A stretch of DNA of 7,929 bases from Deltaproteobacteria bacterium (GCA_016874895.1 VGSX01000157.1:1-7929); one strand, 5' to 3'; counted from the stretch's first letter, positions 1 through 5,831 are shown. The notes: generated from the letters alone by a model not told the origin. Numbers and translations are program-made.

Positions 1-710
1 GGCAGCAAAAGGCGCAGGTCGGCGGGTTCGGCAAGTTCGAGGCGGCTAATCTCGGCCAGGTTCGGGGGGATGCTGATATCCACCTGCCACAAGCGGCCCA
101 CCAGGTCCCGGCCGGGGGGGAAAATCTGGCCGATCTTGGGCCAGCCATAGGTGACGGTAACGTCGGCCAGCACTGCCACCCCCAGAGGATGACCGGTGTC
201 TGCCGACAACCCCGAGGGGATGTCGATGGCAAGCACCGGCGCCGGGGTGTCGTTGAGTATGCTGATGGCAGTGCGATACAATCCTTTGACCTCGCTGCTG
301 AGGCCGGTGCCGAAAATAGCGTCCACAAGCAAGGAGGCGTCTTCTAAAAGGGGAATCTGATCCAGCAGGTCTTCTTCCGTGATGATTTCCCGTACCGGCA
401 CCGTCAACTGATCCAGGATCCCCAGGTTGATCCTGGCGTCGCCGCCTATCTGGCTTTTTTCCGCCAGCAGCAGCACCATAACCTCGAAACCGGCATTGGC
501 CAGGTAGCGGGCCACCACAAAGCCGTCCCCGCCGTTATTGCCCCGCCCCGCTAAAACTACTACAGGACCATCCAGGTCCGGAAATTCCTGCCGCAATATC
601 TGATACGTGGTACGACCGGCGTTTTCCATGAGGACAATGGAGGGAACACCGATCTCTTCGATGGTTTGCTGATCCAACTGTCGCATCTGCGCCGCGGTCA
701 CTAGTTTCAT
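1..710 (-). CDS. nnr: NAD(P)H-hydrate epimerase domain (YjeF_N), 3' end beyond the window
   Basis: This is the N-terminal part (236 codons seen) of the enzyme that epimerises damaged (R)-NAD(P)HX to the S form so it can be repaired. It starts MKLVTAAQMRQLDQ. The family signature AGRGNNGGDGF lies near residues 54-64, preceded by the conserved LMENAGR segment (27-33). The DAIFGTGL segment near 129-136 and the AIDIPSGLSADTG segment near 160-172 carry the metal and substrate residues. The reading frame is open to the window edge, so a C-terminal ADP-dependent dehydratase domain (bifunctional Nnr) is possible but not visible. The ATG at 710-708 is preceded by GGTGAG a few bases upstream. It lies 268 bp downstream of aroE on the same strand, so co-transcription with the aro operon is uncertain. 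The family call is secure. Confidence 0.93.
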   Translation of the reverse strand, partial: MKLVTAAQMRQLDQQTIEEIGVPSIVLMENAGRTTYQILRQEFPDLDGPVVVLAGRGNNGGDGFVVARYLANAGFEVMVLLLAEKSQIGGDARINLGILDQLTVPVREIITEEDLLDQIPLLEDASLLVDAIFGTGLSSEVKGLYRTAISILNDTPAPVLAIDIPSGLSADTGHPLGVAVLADVTVTYGWPKIGQIFPPGRDLVGRLWQVDISIPPNLAEISRLELAEPADLRLLL

Positions 711-721
711 CAATCTCACCC

Positions 722-756
722 TTGACATGAAAGGTTGGGCCTATAACTAATGTCAA
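722..756. repeat. Inverted TTGACAT/ATGTCAA pair upstream of nnr
   Basis: TTGACAT (722-728) and ATGTCAA (750-756) form perfect 7-bp inverted arms separated by 21 bp, immediately upstream of the nnr start. Each arm reads as a -35 consensus (TTGACA) on one strand. I do not see a good -10 at 16-18 bp for either. It could be an operator or a chance occurrence. No other gene or structure is convincing in the 711-978 gap apart from the heptamer repeat next to aroE. Confidence 0.25.
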
Positions 757-950
757 ATAGGGAAGGAACCTAACAGGTTGGCATTAAAGATAGCATGATT
801 TGAGGAAGATGCAAGAAGTTATGGCAGGAATTGGACAGACCAGAACTGCCCCGGCAATTTTCCCCGAGCCGCAAGCCTCGCGAGATATAGCTGGCCGGCC
901 GGTGACATTCGATTGCCCGGAAAGTCGGCAAGGCTGAGGAATACCAAAAA

Positions 951-978
951 TCACTAACAACTAATAACTGACCACTGA
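951..978. repeat. Degenerate heptamer repeat just after aroE
   Basis: The plus strand reads as successive 7-mers TCACTAA, CAACTAA, TAACTGA and CCACTGA, directly abutting the aroE stop codon. The phase of seven and the shared ACT core are visible by eye. It resembles short AACTAA-type intergenic repeats found in many genomes. It does not form a canonical terminator for aroE, and its function is unknown. Confidence 0.4.
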
Positions 979-1782
979 TCAGTCAAACAAGGCCGCCTGG
1001 CGCATAATCTCCAGCGGAGCGGGGTGGCCGGTGAAGAGCTCAAACTGGCGGGCGCCCTGGTGGACGAGCATCTGCAGGCCATTGATGCCGCGGCAGCCCC
1101 GGGCCGCAGCTTCCGTGAGGAGGCGCGTCTGCCGGGGCTCATAGACGATATCCATAACTATCTCGAACTGCTTAAGATTATCTGGCGGAAGGGGTATGAC
1201 CTTGTCCTGGGGGGCCATCCCCACCGGGGTAGCGTTGATGAGGATCTCGGCCGGACTCAGGACCGCCTTATCCAGGGTCACACAGACCGCGCCGAACTCC
1301 AGGGCCAAGGACCTGGCCTTGTTTTCCTCCAGATCCACCAGGGTGACCTGCGCGCCGGCCTGCCTCAGGGCGAAGACAATGGCCCGGCCGGCCCCGCCGG
1401 CCCCCAGCACCAGGACGTGGCGTCCGGCCACTTCGGTATGCTCCTCCAGGGCCGCCAAGGCGCCCTGCCAGTCGGTATTGGTGCCCCAGAGCCGACCATC
1501 ATGGTTAATTACGGTATTCACGGCGCCGATGACCCTGGCCTGCAGGTCCACCTCATCGAGCAGGGAAATAATTTCTTCTTTGAAAGGGATGGTGATGCTG
1601 GCGCCGCGGATGTTCAGGCCCCGTAGACCCTGAACTGCCTGAGCCAAGTTTTGCACCGCAAAGGGAACATAGACAGCGTTGATGCCCAGGTGCCGGAATG
1701 CGGCGTTATGCATGGCCGGGCTCAGGGTATGGGCCACGGGGTGGCCTAAAATGCCATAGACGGAGGTTTCACCGGAAATCAT
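979..1782 (-). CDS. aroE: Shikimate dehydrogenase (NADP-dependent)
   Basis: This 267-residue enzyme reduces 3-dehydroshikimate to shikimate with NADPH in the cytoplasm, the fourth step of the shikimate pathway. The N-terminal substrate domain carries the TLSPAMHN motif (19-26), ITIPFK with catalytic Lys68, Asn89, and the NTDW motif with catalytic Asp104. The Rossmann domain has GAGGAGRA (127-134), then NATPVGM and the C-terminal GINGLQMLVHQGA motif. The length is normal for the family. The frame is open for 70 further codons upstream, but homology begins at MISGETSVYGILG. That ATG (1782) overlaps the aroD stop as ATGA, with GGGAG 8 nt upstream, so translational coupling to aroD is likely. It is the last gene of the aromatic operon. 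Confidence 0.96.
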   Translation of the reverse strand: MISGETSVYGILGHPVAHTLSPAMHNAAFRHLGINAVYVPFAVQNLAQAVQGLRGLNIRGASITIPFKEEIISLLDEVDLQARVIGAVNTVINHDGRLWGTNTDWQGALAALEEHTEVAGRHVLVLGAGGAGRAIVFALRQAGAQVTLVDLEENKARSLALEFGAVCVTLDKAVLSPAEILINATPVGMAPQDKVIPLPPDNLKQFEIVMDIVYEPRQTRLLTEAAARGCRGINGLQMLVHQGARQFELFTGHPAPLEIMRQAALFD

Positions 1783-2456
1783 GCGAGAATCTCCCAGAGG
1801 ACTTCCATTTCCTGGACCGTGAGCTGACCCGGGGCCGACTCCTGGCCCGCCTCCAAGACCGCAAAAGTCAGGTAACTCCCCAGAAGGGGAGCTATCACCC
1901 GGGAATATTTCCCCGCCGGGCCCATGCTGAAGGCGATGATATCCTGGCCCCGCTCCAGAGCGGCGGGGATCAGGGCCAGCAGGGCCAGACAATCGGCCGG
2001 TTTGTGGGCCCAGACCACCATCTTGATGATATCGGCGCCCAATTCCGCCATGGCCAGCATGGCGTCGGCCAGTCGATAAGGGCTGGAGGTGCCCTGGAAA
2101 TCATGCCAGGACAGAATAATCTTGGCCCCGCCCCGGCCGGCCAGGATATCCCGGCGCCAGTGCGGGTCGCTGGTAAACTCCACGTCCACGTAGTCGGCCC
2201 CCAGGGCTAGGGCCTGCTCCAGGAGGCGCTGCCTGTCCCTTTCCGGGCCGGTCCACCGCCCCCCTTCGCTGGGCAGACGGTTGGTGACGATGAGGGGGCC
2301 CCGGGGGGGACCCAGCAAGGCCACCAGATCAGGCTGCTCCAGATAATCCAGGCGCAGTTCAGCCAAATAACCCAGAGTATGAATCCGGGCCAGGGACTGC
2401 CGGGCCGCAGTCTGGTCCGGGGCCACCACCGGGATGCAGAGTCTCAGCCGGCTCAA
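1779..2456 (-). CDS. aroD: 3-Dehydroquinate dehydratase, type I
   Basis: This enzyme converts 3-dehydroquinate to 3-dehydroshikimate by a Schiff-base mechanism. The protein is 225 residues if started at TTG 2456. Visible type I motifs are ELRLDYLE (33-40), TNR..SEGG with Arg60 and Glu64, SWHDF with catalytic His118, and DIIKMV with Schiff-base Lys145. The His-Lys spacing of 27 equals that in E. coli AroD (143/170). Near the C-terminus are FSMGPAGKYSR, GSYLTF and SAPGQ. Upstream in-frame codons, including an ATG at 2540, lie wholly inside pheA and encode no family sequence, while homology starts at LRLCIPVVAPDQ. The TTG overlaps the pheA TGA by two bases, pointing to coupled translation or reinitiation. 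Its stop overlaps the aroE ATG by 4 bp. Confidence 0.94.
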   Translation of the reverse strand: MSRLRLCIPVVAPDQTAARQSLARIHTLGYLAELRLDYLEQPDLVALLGPPRGPLIVTNRLPSEGGRWTGPERDRQRLLEQALALGADYVDVEFTSDPHWRRDILAGRGGAKIILSWHDFQGTSSPYRLADAMLAMAELGADIIKMVVWAHKPADCLALLALIPAALERGQDIIAFSMGPAGKYSRVIAPLLGSYLTFAVLEAGQESAPGQLTVQEMEVLWEILA

Positions 2457-3538
2457 CTGATCTTCTCGATGGCCTCGGCCCGGGGAAACGAGCCCAGGAT
2501 CTTGAAAAAGGCGCTCATCTGCTCCATTTCCCTCAGGCATGCCGCCAGGACGGCTTCTTCCCGGTGTCCGTCCAGATCAACGAAGAATAGATAGCGCCAG
2601 GCAATGGTTTTCATGGGCCGGGAGACGATGCGGGTCATATTGATGCCCCGTTCGGCCAGCGGCCGCAGCATGGTGTACAGAGCCCCGGGCTCATCCACCA
2701 CGGCAAAAATGATGGAAGTCTTATCCGTGCCGGTGGCCCCGGGGGAGTAGGGTCCGACAATAAAGAAATGGGTGGCGTTTTCCCGATGATCCTCGATGTG
2801 GGGTTCCACTACCCGCAACTCGTACAGGGAAGCGGCAAAGCCGCTGGCGATGGCCGCGGCATTGGGGTTAAGGGCCGCTTTCTGGGCGGCCAGGCCCGTG
2901 GAGCCGACCTCCAGGATGGGAATCTGGGGCAGGTGTCTTTGCAGCCAACGCCGGCACTGGCCGTGAGCATGGGGGTGAGTGTAAATAATCTCAATATCCT
3001 GGACCTGCCCGGAGCGAGAAATCAGATCGTGGGAAATTTCCAGATAGATTTCGCCGCAGATCTGCAGCTTGGTGTCCACGAACTGGTCCAGGGTTTCATT
3101 GACCACGCCCTCGGTGGAATTCTCGATGGGCAGAACCCCCAGGTGATGGTTGCCCTTCTCCACGGCCATGAAGACCTCGGTGATGGTGGGCAGGGGCTTG
3201 AAGATGGTGGAGCGGCCGAATTTCTTGATGGCCGCCAGGTGAGTAAACGTCGCCTCCGGCCCCAGGAAGGCCACTGACAGGGGGCGCTGCACCTGGCGGG
3301 CGGCTGAAATAATCTCCCGGAAGATATTGCGCAGCCCCTCCTCGGTGAGGGGCCCGGTGTTGTAACGGCGCAGATGTTCGAAAACCTCCTGCTCCCGCTT
3401 GGGGTCCAGGATGGCCAGGTCCTCCCGGTTCTTGATTTCCCCGATGGTTTGAGCCAGTTTCAGACGCTGATTGATGAGGGCCAACAACTGCTCATCAGTG
3501 GCGTCGATTTCTTGTCGGACGGTTTTTTTGTCGATCAT
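2453..3538 (-). CDS. pheA: Bifunctional chorismate mutase / prephenate dehydratase (P-protein)
   Basis: This 361-residue enzyme converts chorismate to prephenate and then to phenylpyruvate, committing carbon to phenylalanine. Residues 1-85 are an AroQ chorismate mutase; Arg8, Arg25, Lys36, Asp45 and Glu49 match E. coli P-protein Arg11, Arg28, Lys39, Asp48 and Glu52 at a constant offset of 3. The dehydratase domain (about 88-263) shows VAFLGPEATFTH, ENSTEGVVNETLD (139-151) and THPHAHGQC. An ACT regulatory domain follows (about 273-350). Two motifs are unusual: the usual TRF reads THF (256-258), and the usual ESRP reads VSRP (305-308), while GALV reads GALY (285-288). The ATG has GGAG five bases upstream. 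The stop overlaps the aroD TTG. A 219-bp repeat-rich spacer separates it from aroB'. Confidence 0.95.
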   Translation of the reverse strand: MIDKKTVRQEIDATDEQLLALINQRLKLAQTIGEIKNREDLAILDPKREQEVFEHLRRYNTGPLTEEGLRNIFREIISAARQVQRPLSVAFLGPEATFTHLAAIKKFGRSTIFKPLPTITEVFMAVEKGNHHLGVLPIENSTEGVVNETLDQFVDTKLQICGEIYLEISHDLISRSGQVQDIEIIYTHPHAHGQCRRWLQRHLPQIPILEVGSTGLAAQKAALNPNAAAIASGFAASLYELRVVEPHIEDHRENATHFFIVGPYSPGATGTDKTSIIFAVVDEPGALYTMLRPLAERGINMTRIVSRPMKTIAWRYLFFVDLDGHREEAVLAACLREMEQMSAFFKILGSFPRAEAIEKIS

Positions 3539-3627
3539 AATGCTCCGAATCCAGCCGCGGCGGCCTGGAAGGAAGTTATCTGATGGCGGCTATGAGCTTT
3601 TTGGCAGACCTGCAAAGGTTATCCACA

Positions 3628-3653
3628 GGCGGGATGCGCTTCGCTTTCCCGCC
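3628..3653. repeat. GC-rich palindrome (REP-like hairpin 1)
   Basis: GGCGGGA (3628-3634) pairs perfectly with TCCCGCC (3647-3653). The loop holds a nested GCG-CTT-CGC stem. It is the first of three hairpins in the aroB'-pheA spacer. Palindromes of this kind with a CGCTTCG core are typical of dispersed REP or MITE-like intergenic elements. No T-tract follows on either strand, so it is not a terminator. Confidence 0.6.
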
Positions 3654-3664
3654 CTACATTTGCG

Positions 3665-3697
3665 CCCTCGTGCCCAAGGTGAACTTGGATACGAGGG
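3665..3697. repeat. Palindrome with CTCGT/ACGAG ends (REP-like hairpin 2)
   Basis: CCCTCGT (3665-3671) pairs with ACGAGGG (3691-3697). Inside, CCAAG (3674-3678) pairs with CTTGG (3684-3688), with a two-base mismatch between the stems. Its sequence CTCGTGCCCAAG is a degenerate version of hairpin 3, which starts CTCGTTCCCAAG. The two therefore appear to be diverged copies of one element in the same orientation. Confidence 0.6.
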
Positions 3698-3718
3698 TAA
3701 TACGCTAACTCTTTTTTC

Positions 3719-3746
3719 CTCGTTCCCAAGTTGTACTTGGGAACGC
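3719..3746. repeat. Perfect 10-bp palindrome (REP-like hairpin 3)
   Basis: CGTTCCCAAG (3721-3730) and CTTGGGAACG (3736-3745) form a perfect 10-bp stem with a 5-nt loop, TTGTA. A run of six T lies on its left side in plus-strand reading (3712-3717). In the direction of the aro operon (minus) this run becomes As, so it is not an intrinsic terminator for aroB'. The CGTTCCCAAG...CTTGGGAACG form is familiar as a dispersed palindromic repeat in many bacterial genomes. Confidence 0.65.
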
Positions 3747-3757
3747 TATTCCAAACC

Positions 3758-4750
3758 TCACTTTTCCAGGATAGTCTCGGTAACCTTGTGCCCGAAATGC
3801 CGCCCGGCCTCTTCCAGGGCCACCAGGATCTCATCCCCGGGGACTAATTGCACGACGGAAACCGCGGCGCCATCGGGGCGGGTGAGACGGATGGTTTCAG
3901 CATTTTGCACGATGGTGGCGAACTCCCGGTCTTTATGGGTGGCGGTCACCAGCATCAGAGGCCGCTTTTCGATTTTGACCCGGCCCACCGTGGCGGGGCA
4001 GGTTTTGCCCTGGTGATCCACCACCAGGACCTCGTCCCCGGCCTTGAGTTCGCTGAGATACCGGGTTTTGTTTTCCGGGACCCGGATATAGGCATGCACC
4101 GGCCCGGCATTGACCCGGAAAGGGCGGGCCGCCACGTAGGGGTTCTCCAGGGATTCGGCATGCACCAGGAACAGGGCCGCGGAGGAATTGCCCACCAACA
4201 TGCCCTGTCCCGGCTCCATCTGGGTACAGGTGTCCACGCAGACCCGGTCGCCCATGCCCAGGGGCTTGACGGCCGCCACGGTGGCGGCCGCCAATTCCAC
4301 CGGGGGGGAGATGTCCTTCACCAGTTTCAGGAGCCGTTTGAGTTCCCCCAGATCCTCGGCGGTGATGACCAGGCCGTCCACCCCCCGCTCCAGGATGCCG
4401 GAAAATGTCTTGACTTCCGCCAGCGTGGCCGCCTCCACGAAGAGATTGCGGGATTGGGCCACCAGATTTTCCAGGGGGATGATGGTCCAGTCGGCGCAAT
4501 GGATGACCACGGGGTGTGACCTGGCCAGGGTGACGATTTCCGCCTCATCCACAGCGCTGCTGAGGGTTGCCTCGAAAAGGTCCACACCCGGGACCAGATC
4601 GCCATCCGCGGCGATGACCGTGATTTTCCCCAGGGTCTTGACCTCGGCGGCGTGGCCGGGAGGGGTCCAGACCGCGTCCGCGCCCCCCTCCAGGGCCGTG
4701 GTCACCCGTTTTTTGTCATAGGGGTCCACCTTAACCCACACCTGTTTCAT
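3758..4750 (-). CDS. aroB': 3-Dehydroquinate synthase II (archaeal-type)
   Basis: This 330-residue enzyme is of the MJ1249 type. It oxidatively deaminates and cyclises ADTH to 3-dehydroquinate using NAD, taking the place of classical AroB. Family features seen are the start MKQVWVKVDPYDKK, the GDRVCVDTC segment, MEPGQGMLVGNSS, FRVNAGPVHAY, and the C-terminal end HFGHKVTETILEK. The frame is open 21 codons upstream, but that part lies inside aroA', and homology begins at the ATG at 4750. This ATG sits one base after the aroA' TAA, with GGAG seven bases upstream. The tight pairing with ADTH synthase supports the function because the product of one is the substrate of the other. The length is close to other bacterial members. 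Confidence 0.95.
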   Translation of the reverse strand: MKQVWVKVDPYDKKRVTTALEGGADAVWTPPGHAAEVKTLGKITVIAADGDLVPGVDLFEATLSSAVDEAEIVTLARSHPVVIHCADWTIIPLENLVAQSRNLFVEAATLAEVKTFSGILERGVDGLVITAEDLGELKRLLKLVKDISPPVELAAATVAAVKPLGMGDRVCVDTCTQMEPGQGMLVGNSSAALFLVHAESLENPYVAARPFRVNAGPVHAYIRVPENKTRYLSELKAGDEVLVVDHQGKTCPATVGRVKIEKRPLMLVTATHKDREFATIVQNAETIRLTRPDGAAVSVVQLVPGDEILVALEEAGRHFGHKVTETILEK

Positions 4751-4751
4751 C

Positions 4752-5561
4752 TTAGCGCTCCACCTCCGGGGTCTGCAGGAAAGCCAGGGCTTCCTCCACG
4801 GTGCTGTTTTCATGCACCAGGAGGCTGATGGCGCCTACCATGCGGGTGGGGTTGCGATGCTGGAAGACGTTCCGGCCGATGGAGACGCCGGCCCCCCCGG
4901 CCTCGATGGCCCCTTTCACCATTTCCAGAATTTCCCGGTCGGAATTCATCTTTGGCCCCCCGGCAATGACCACCGGCACCGGACAACCGGACACCACCTC
5001 CCGGAAGGAATCCACCGCGCCGGTATAGGAAACCTTGACGATATCCGCCCCGAGCTCGGCCCCCAGGCGGGCCGCGTGTTTCAGAACCTGGGGCTCGTAT
5101 TCGTCCTTAATCTTTTCTCCCCGGGGGTAGATCATGGCCAAAAGCGGCATCCCCCAGTCCCGGGCATCCCGGGATACCTGACCGAAGTCGGCCAGCATCT
5201 CCCGTTCGGTGCCGTCGCCGATGTTGATGTGGATAGAGATGGCATCCGCCCCGAGCTTAATGGCCTCTTCCACGGTGCACACCAGGGTCTTGGCATTGGG
5301 GAAGGGGGAAAGGCTGGTGGAAGCGGACAGGTGAACGATCAAGCCCACGTCCCGGCCCCGCCGGCGGTGCCCGGTGGTCACCAGGCCCTTATGAATGACG
5401 ATGGCGTTGGCCCCGCCCATGGCCACGCTGTTCACCGAAGTTTTCATGTCTATCAGCCCGTCAATGGGACCCACGGTGACCCCGTGGTCCATGGGAACGA
5501 TCACGGTGCGCCCCGTTTCCCGGTTGAGGATGCGTTCCAGGCGGATCATTTTACCGATCAT
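4752..5561 (-). CDS. aroA': 2-Amino-3,7-dideoxy-D-threo-hept-6-ulosonate (ADTH) synthase
   Basis: This 269-residue class I aldolase of the DhnA/LsrF family does the MJ0400 reaction. It condenses L-aspartate semialdehyde with 6-deoxy-5-ketofructose 1-phosphate (or a related ketose phosphate) to ADTH, the archaeal-type entry to the shikimate pathway. Catalytic positions match MJ0400 at a constant offset of 8: Asp25 in VPMDHG, Tyr145 in IYPRGE, and Schiff-base Lys176 in DIVKVSYTG. The phosphate-binding GG and SIGRNVFQ segments are present near the C-terminus. Generic annotation would call it fructose-bisphosphate aldolase class I, but the adjacent aroB' argues for the aromatic role. The ATG has a strong AGGAGG (5567-5572) with a 5-nt spacer. 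It is the first structural gene after the attenuator leader. Confidence 0.94.
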   Translation of the reverse strand: MIGKMIRLERILNRETGRTVIVPMDHGVTVGPIDGLIDMKTSVNSVAMGGANAIVIHKGLVTTGHRRRGRDVGLIVHLSASTSLSPFPNAKTLVCTVEEAIKLGADAISIHINIGDGTEREMLADFGQVSRDARDWGMPLLAMIYPRGEKIKDEYEPQVLKHAARLGAELGADIVKVSYTGAVDSFREVVSGCPVPVVIAGGPKMNSDREILEMVKGAIEAGGAGVSIGRNVFQHRNPTRMVGAISLLVHENSTVEEALAFLQTPEVER

Positions 5562-5566
5562 ACTAC

Positions 5567-5572
5567 CCTCCT
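5567..5572 (-). promoter_or_regulatory. Strong Shine-Dalgarno of aroA'
   Basis: A perfect AGGAGG, extended as AGGAGGG, sits 5 nt before the aroA' ATG. It lies about 50 nt downstream of the attenuator terminator, so it is used only by read-through transcripts. Confidence 0.85.
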
Positions 5573-5622
5573 TAAAGTTTGCCGCAGCATCAGCCCTCTA
5601 AAGGTGAGGTCAACCCCGGAAT

Positions 5623-5657
5623 AAAAAAAGCCGTGGTCGCCTCTCCTGCGCCACAGC
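5623..5657 (-). terminator. Attenuator (intrinsic terminator) in the aro operon leader
   Basis: In minus-strand RNA, GCUGUGG (5657-5651) and CGC (5650-5648) pair with GCG (5640-5638) and CCACGGC (5636-5630). The loop is 7 nt, with one bulged A (5637) and one U-G wobble. The stem is followed directly by seven U (5629-5623). The wobble forms only in the minus-strand transcript; on the plus strand it would be a C/A mismatch. Together with the U-run this sets the orientation towards aroA'. It lies after the leader peptide and before the first structural gene, so it must be conditionally read through. Confidence 0.85.
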
Positions 5658-5753
5658 TTTTTGCTTGTTATATCAATAAGTTGTTTTGGGGGCTATGAGG
5701 GCGCAGGTTCAGGGCCAGGGATAATAAAAATAAAAATAATACTGCGGATAGCC
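5623..5753 (-). promoter_or_regulatory. Tyr/Phe transcription attenuator: alternative RNA pairings 1:2, 2:3 and 3:4
   Basis: Segment 1 (5753-5742, inside the leader peptide) offers GGCUAU and CGCAG to pair with AUAGCC (5696-5691) and CUGCG (5706-5702) of segment 2. Segment 2 can instead pair with segment 3: CCUGCGC (5707-5701) with GCGCAGG (5651-5645), and CAUAGC (5697-5692) with GCUGUG (5657-5652). That gives 13 base pairs around a 3-nt bulge and uses up the terminator 5' arm. Segments 3:4 form the terminator. A ribosome stalled on the Tyr/Phe run (5741-5721) would cover segment 1 and leave 2 free, giving antitermination. A ribosome reaching the stop codon (5711-5709) would cover the start of segment 2, giving termination. 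The pairings were read directly; the mechanism is inferred by analogy with trp, phe and his attenuators. Confidence 0.85.
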
Positions 5754-5771
5754 TGCCTGCGACACGAACAT
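5709..5771 (-). CDS. Aromatic-rich leader peptide of the aro operon
   Basis: This 20-residue ORF reads MFVSQAGYPQYYFYFYYPWP. It has 6 Tyr, 3 Phe and 1 Trp, with seven consecutive Tyr/Phe codons at residues 11-17 (TAT and TTT only). The ATG at 5771 has GAGGG (5785-5781) nine bases upstream. It lies about 25 nt after the predicted transcription start and 147 nt before the aroA' ATG. Its stop codon is one base from the antiterminator sequence. The peptide itself probably has no function; its translation senses charged tRNA-Tyr and tRNA-Phe. The single Trp near the end is too close to the stop to be a strong control codon. A chance run of this composition exactly between promoter and terminator is very unlikely. 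Confidence 0.88.
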   Translation of the reverse strand: MFVSQAGYPQYYFYFYYPWP

Positions 5772-5802
5772 GTGAATATTCCCTCAACTCAGTCCTGTCG
5801 CT

Positions 5803-5831
5803 AATAAAACAGATTTATCATAAGCTGTCAA
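5803..5831 (-). promoter_or_regulatory. Sigma70-type promoter of the aro operon
   Basis: TTGACA (5831-5826) is a perfect -35. After a 17-bp spacer comes TTTATT (5808-5803), a 4/6 match to TATAAT. The predicted start is near 5796, giving a 5' UTR of about 25 nt before the leader peptide. AT-rich sequence lies just upstream (about 5832-5845). No clear operator is seen over it. Confidence 0.7.

Noticed and set aside
1783..1992. N-terminal extension of aroE by 70 codons
   Set aside because: It lies entirely inside aroD, shows no family sequence, and homology begins at MISGETSVYGILG with a good ribosome binding site.
3712..3745. Hairpin 3 plus T-run as a terminator of aroB'
   Set aside because: In the aro transcription direction the T-run becomes an A-run, and in plus-strand reading it precedes the hairpin.
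4751..4813. N-terminal extension of aroB' by 21 codons
   Set aside because: It overlaps aroA' coding sequence and is not family-like; the ATG at 4750 follows the aroA' stop by one base.
3848..5624. Long plus-strand open frames (223 and 270 codons, at 3848-4519 and 4812-5624) opposite aroA' and aroB'
   Set aside because: They are antisense shadows of GC-rich coding sequence with His/Gly/Pro-rich low-complexity translations. The minus-strand proteins have full catalytic motifs.
5623..5771. T-box riboswitch as the explanation of the aro leader
   Set aside because: I see no T-box consensus or specifier-loop arrangement, and the aromatic leader ORF with competing stems explains the terminator better.
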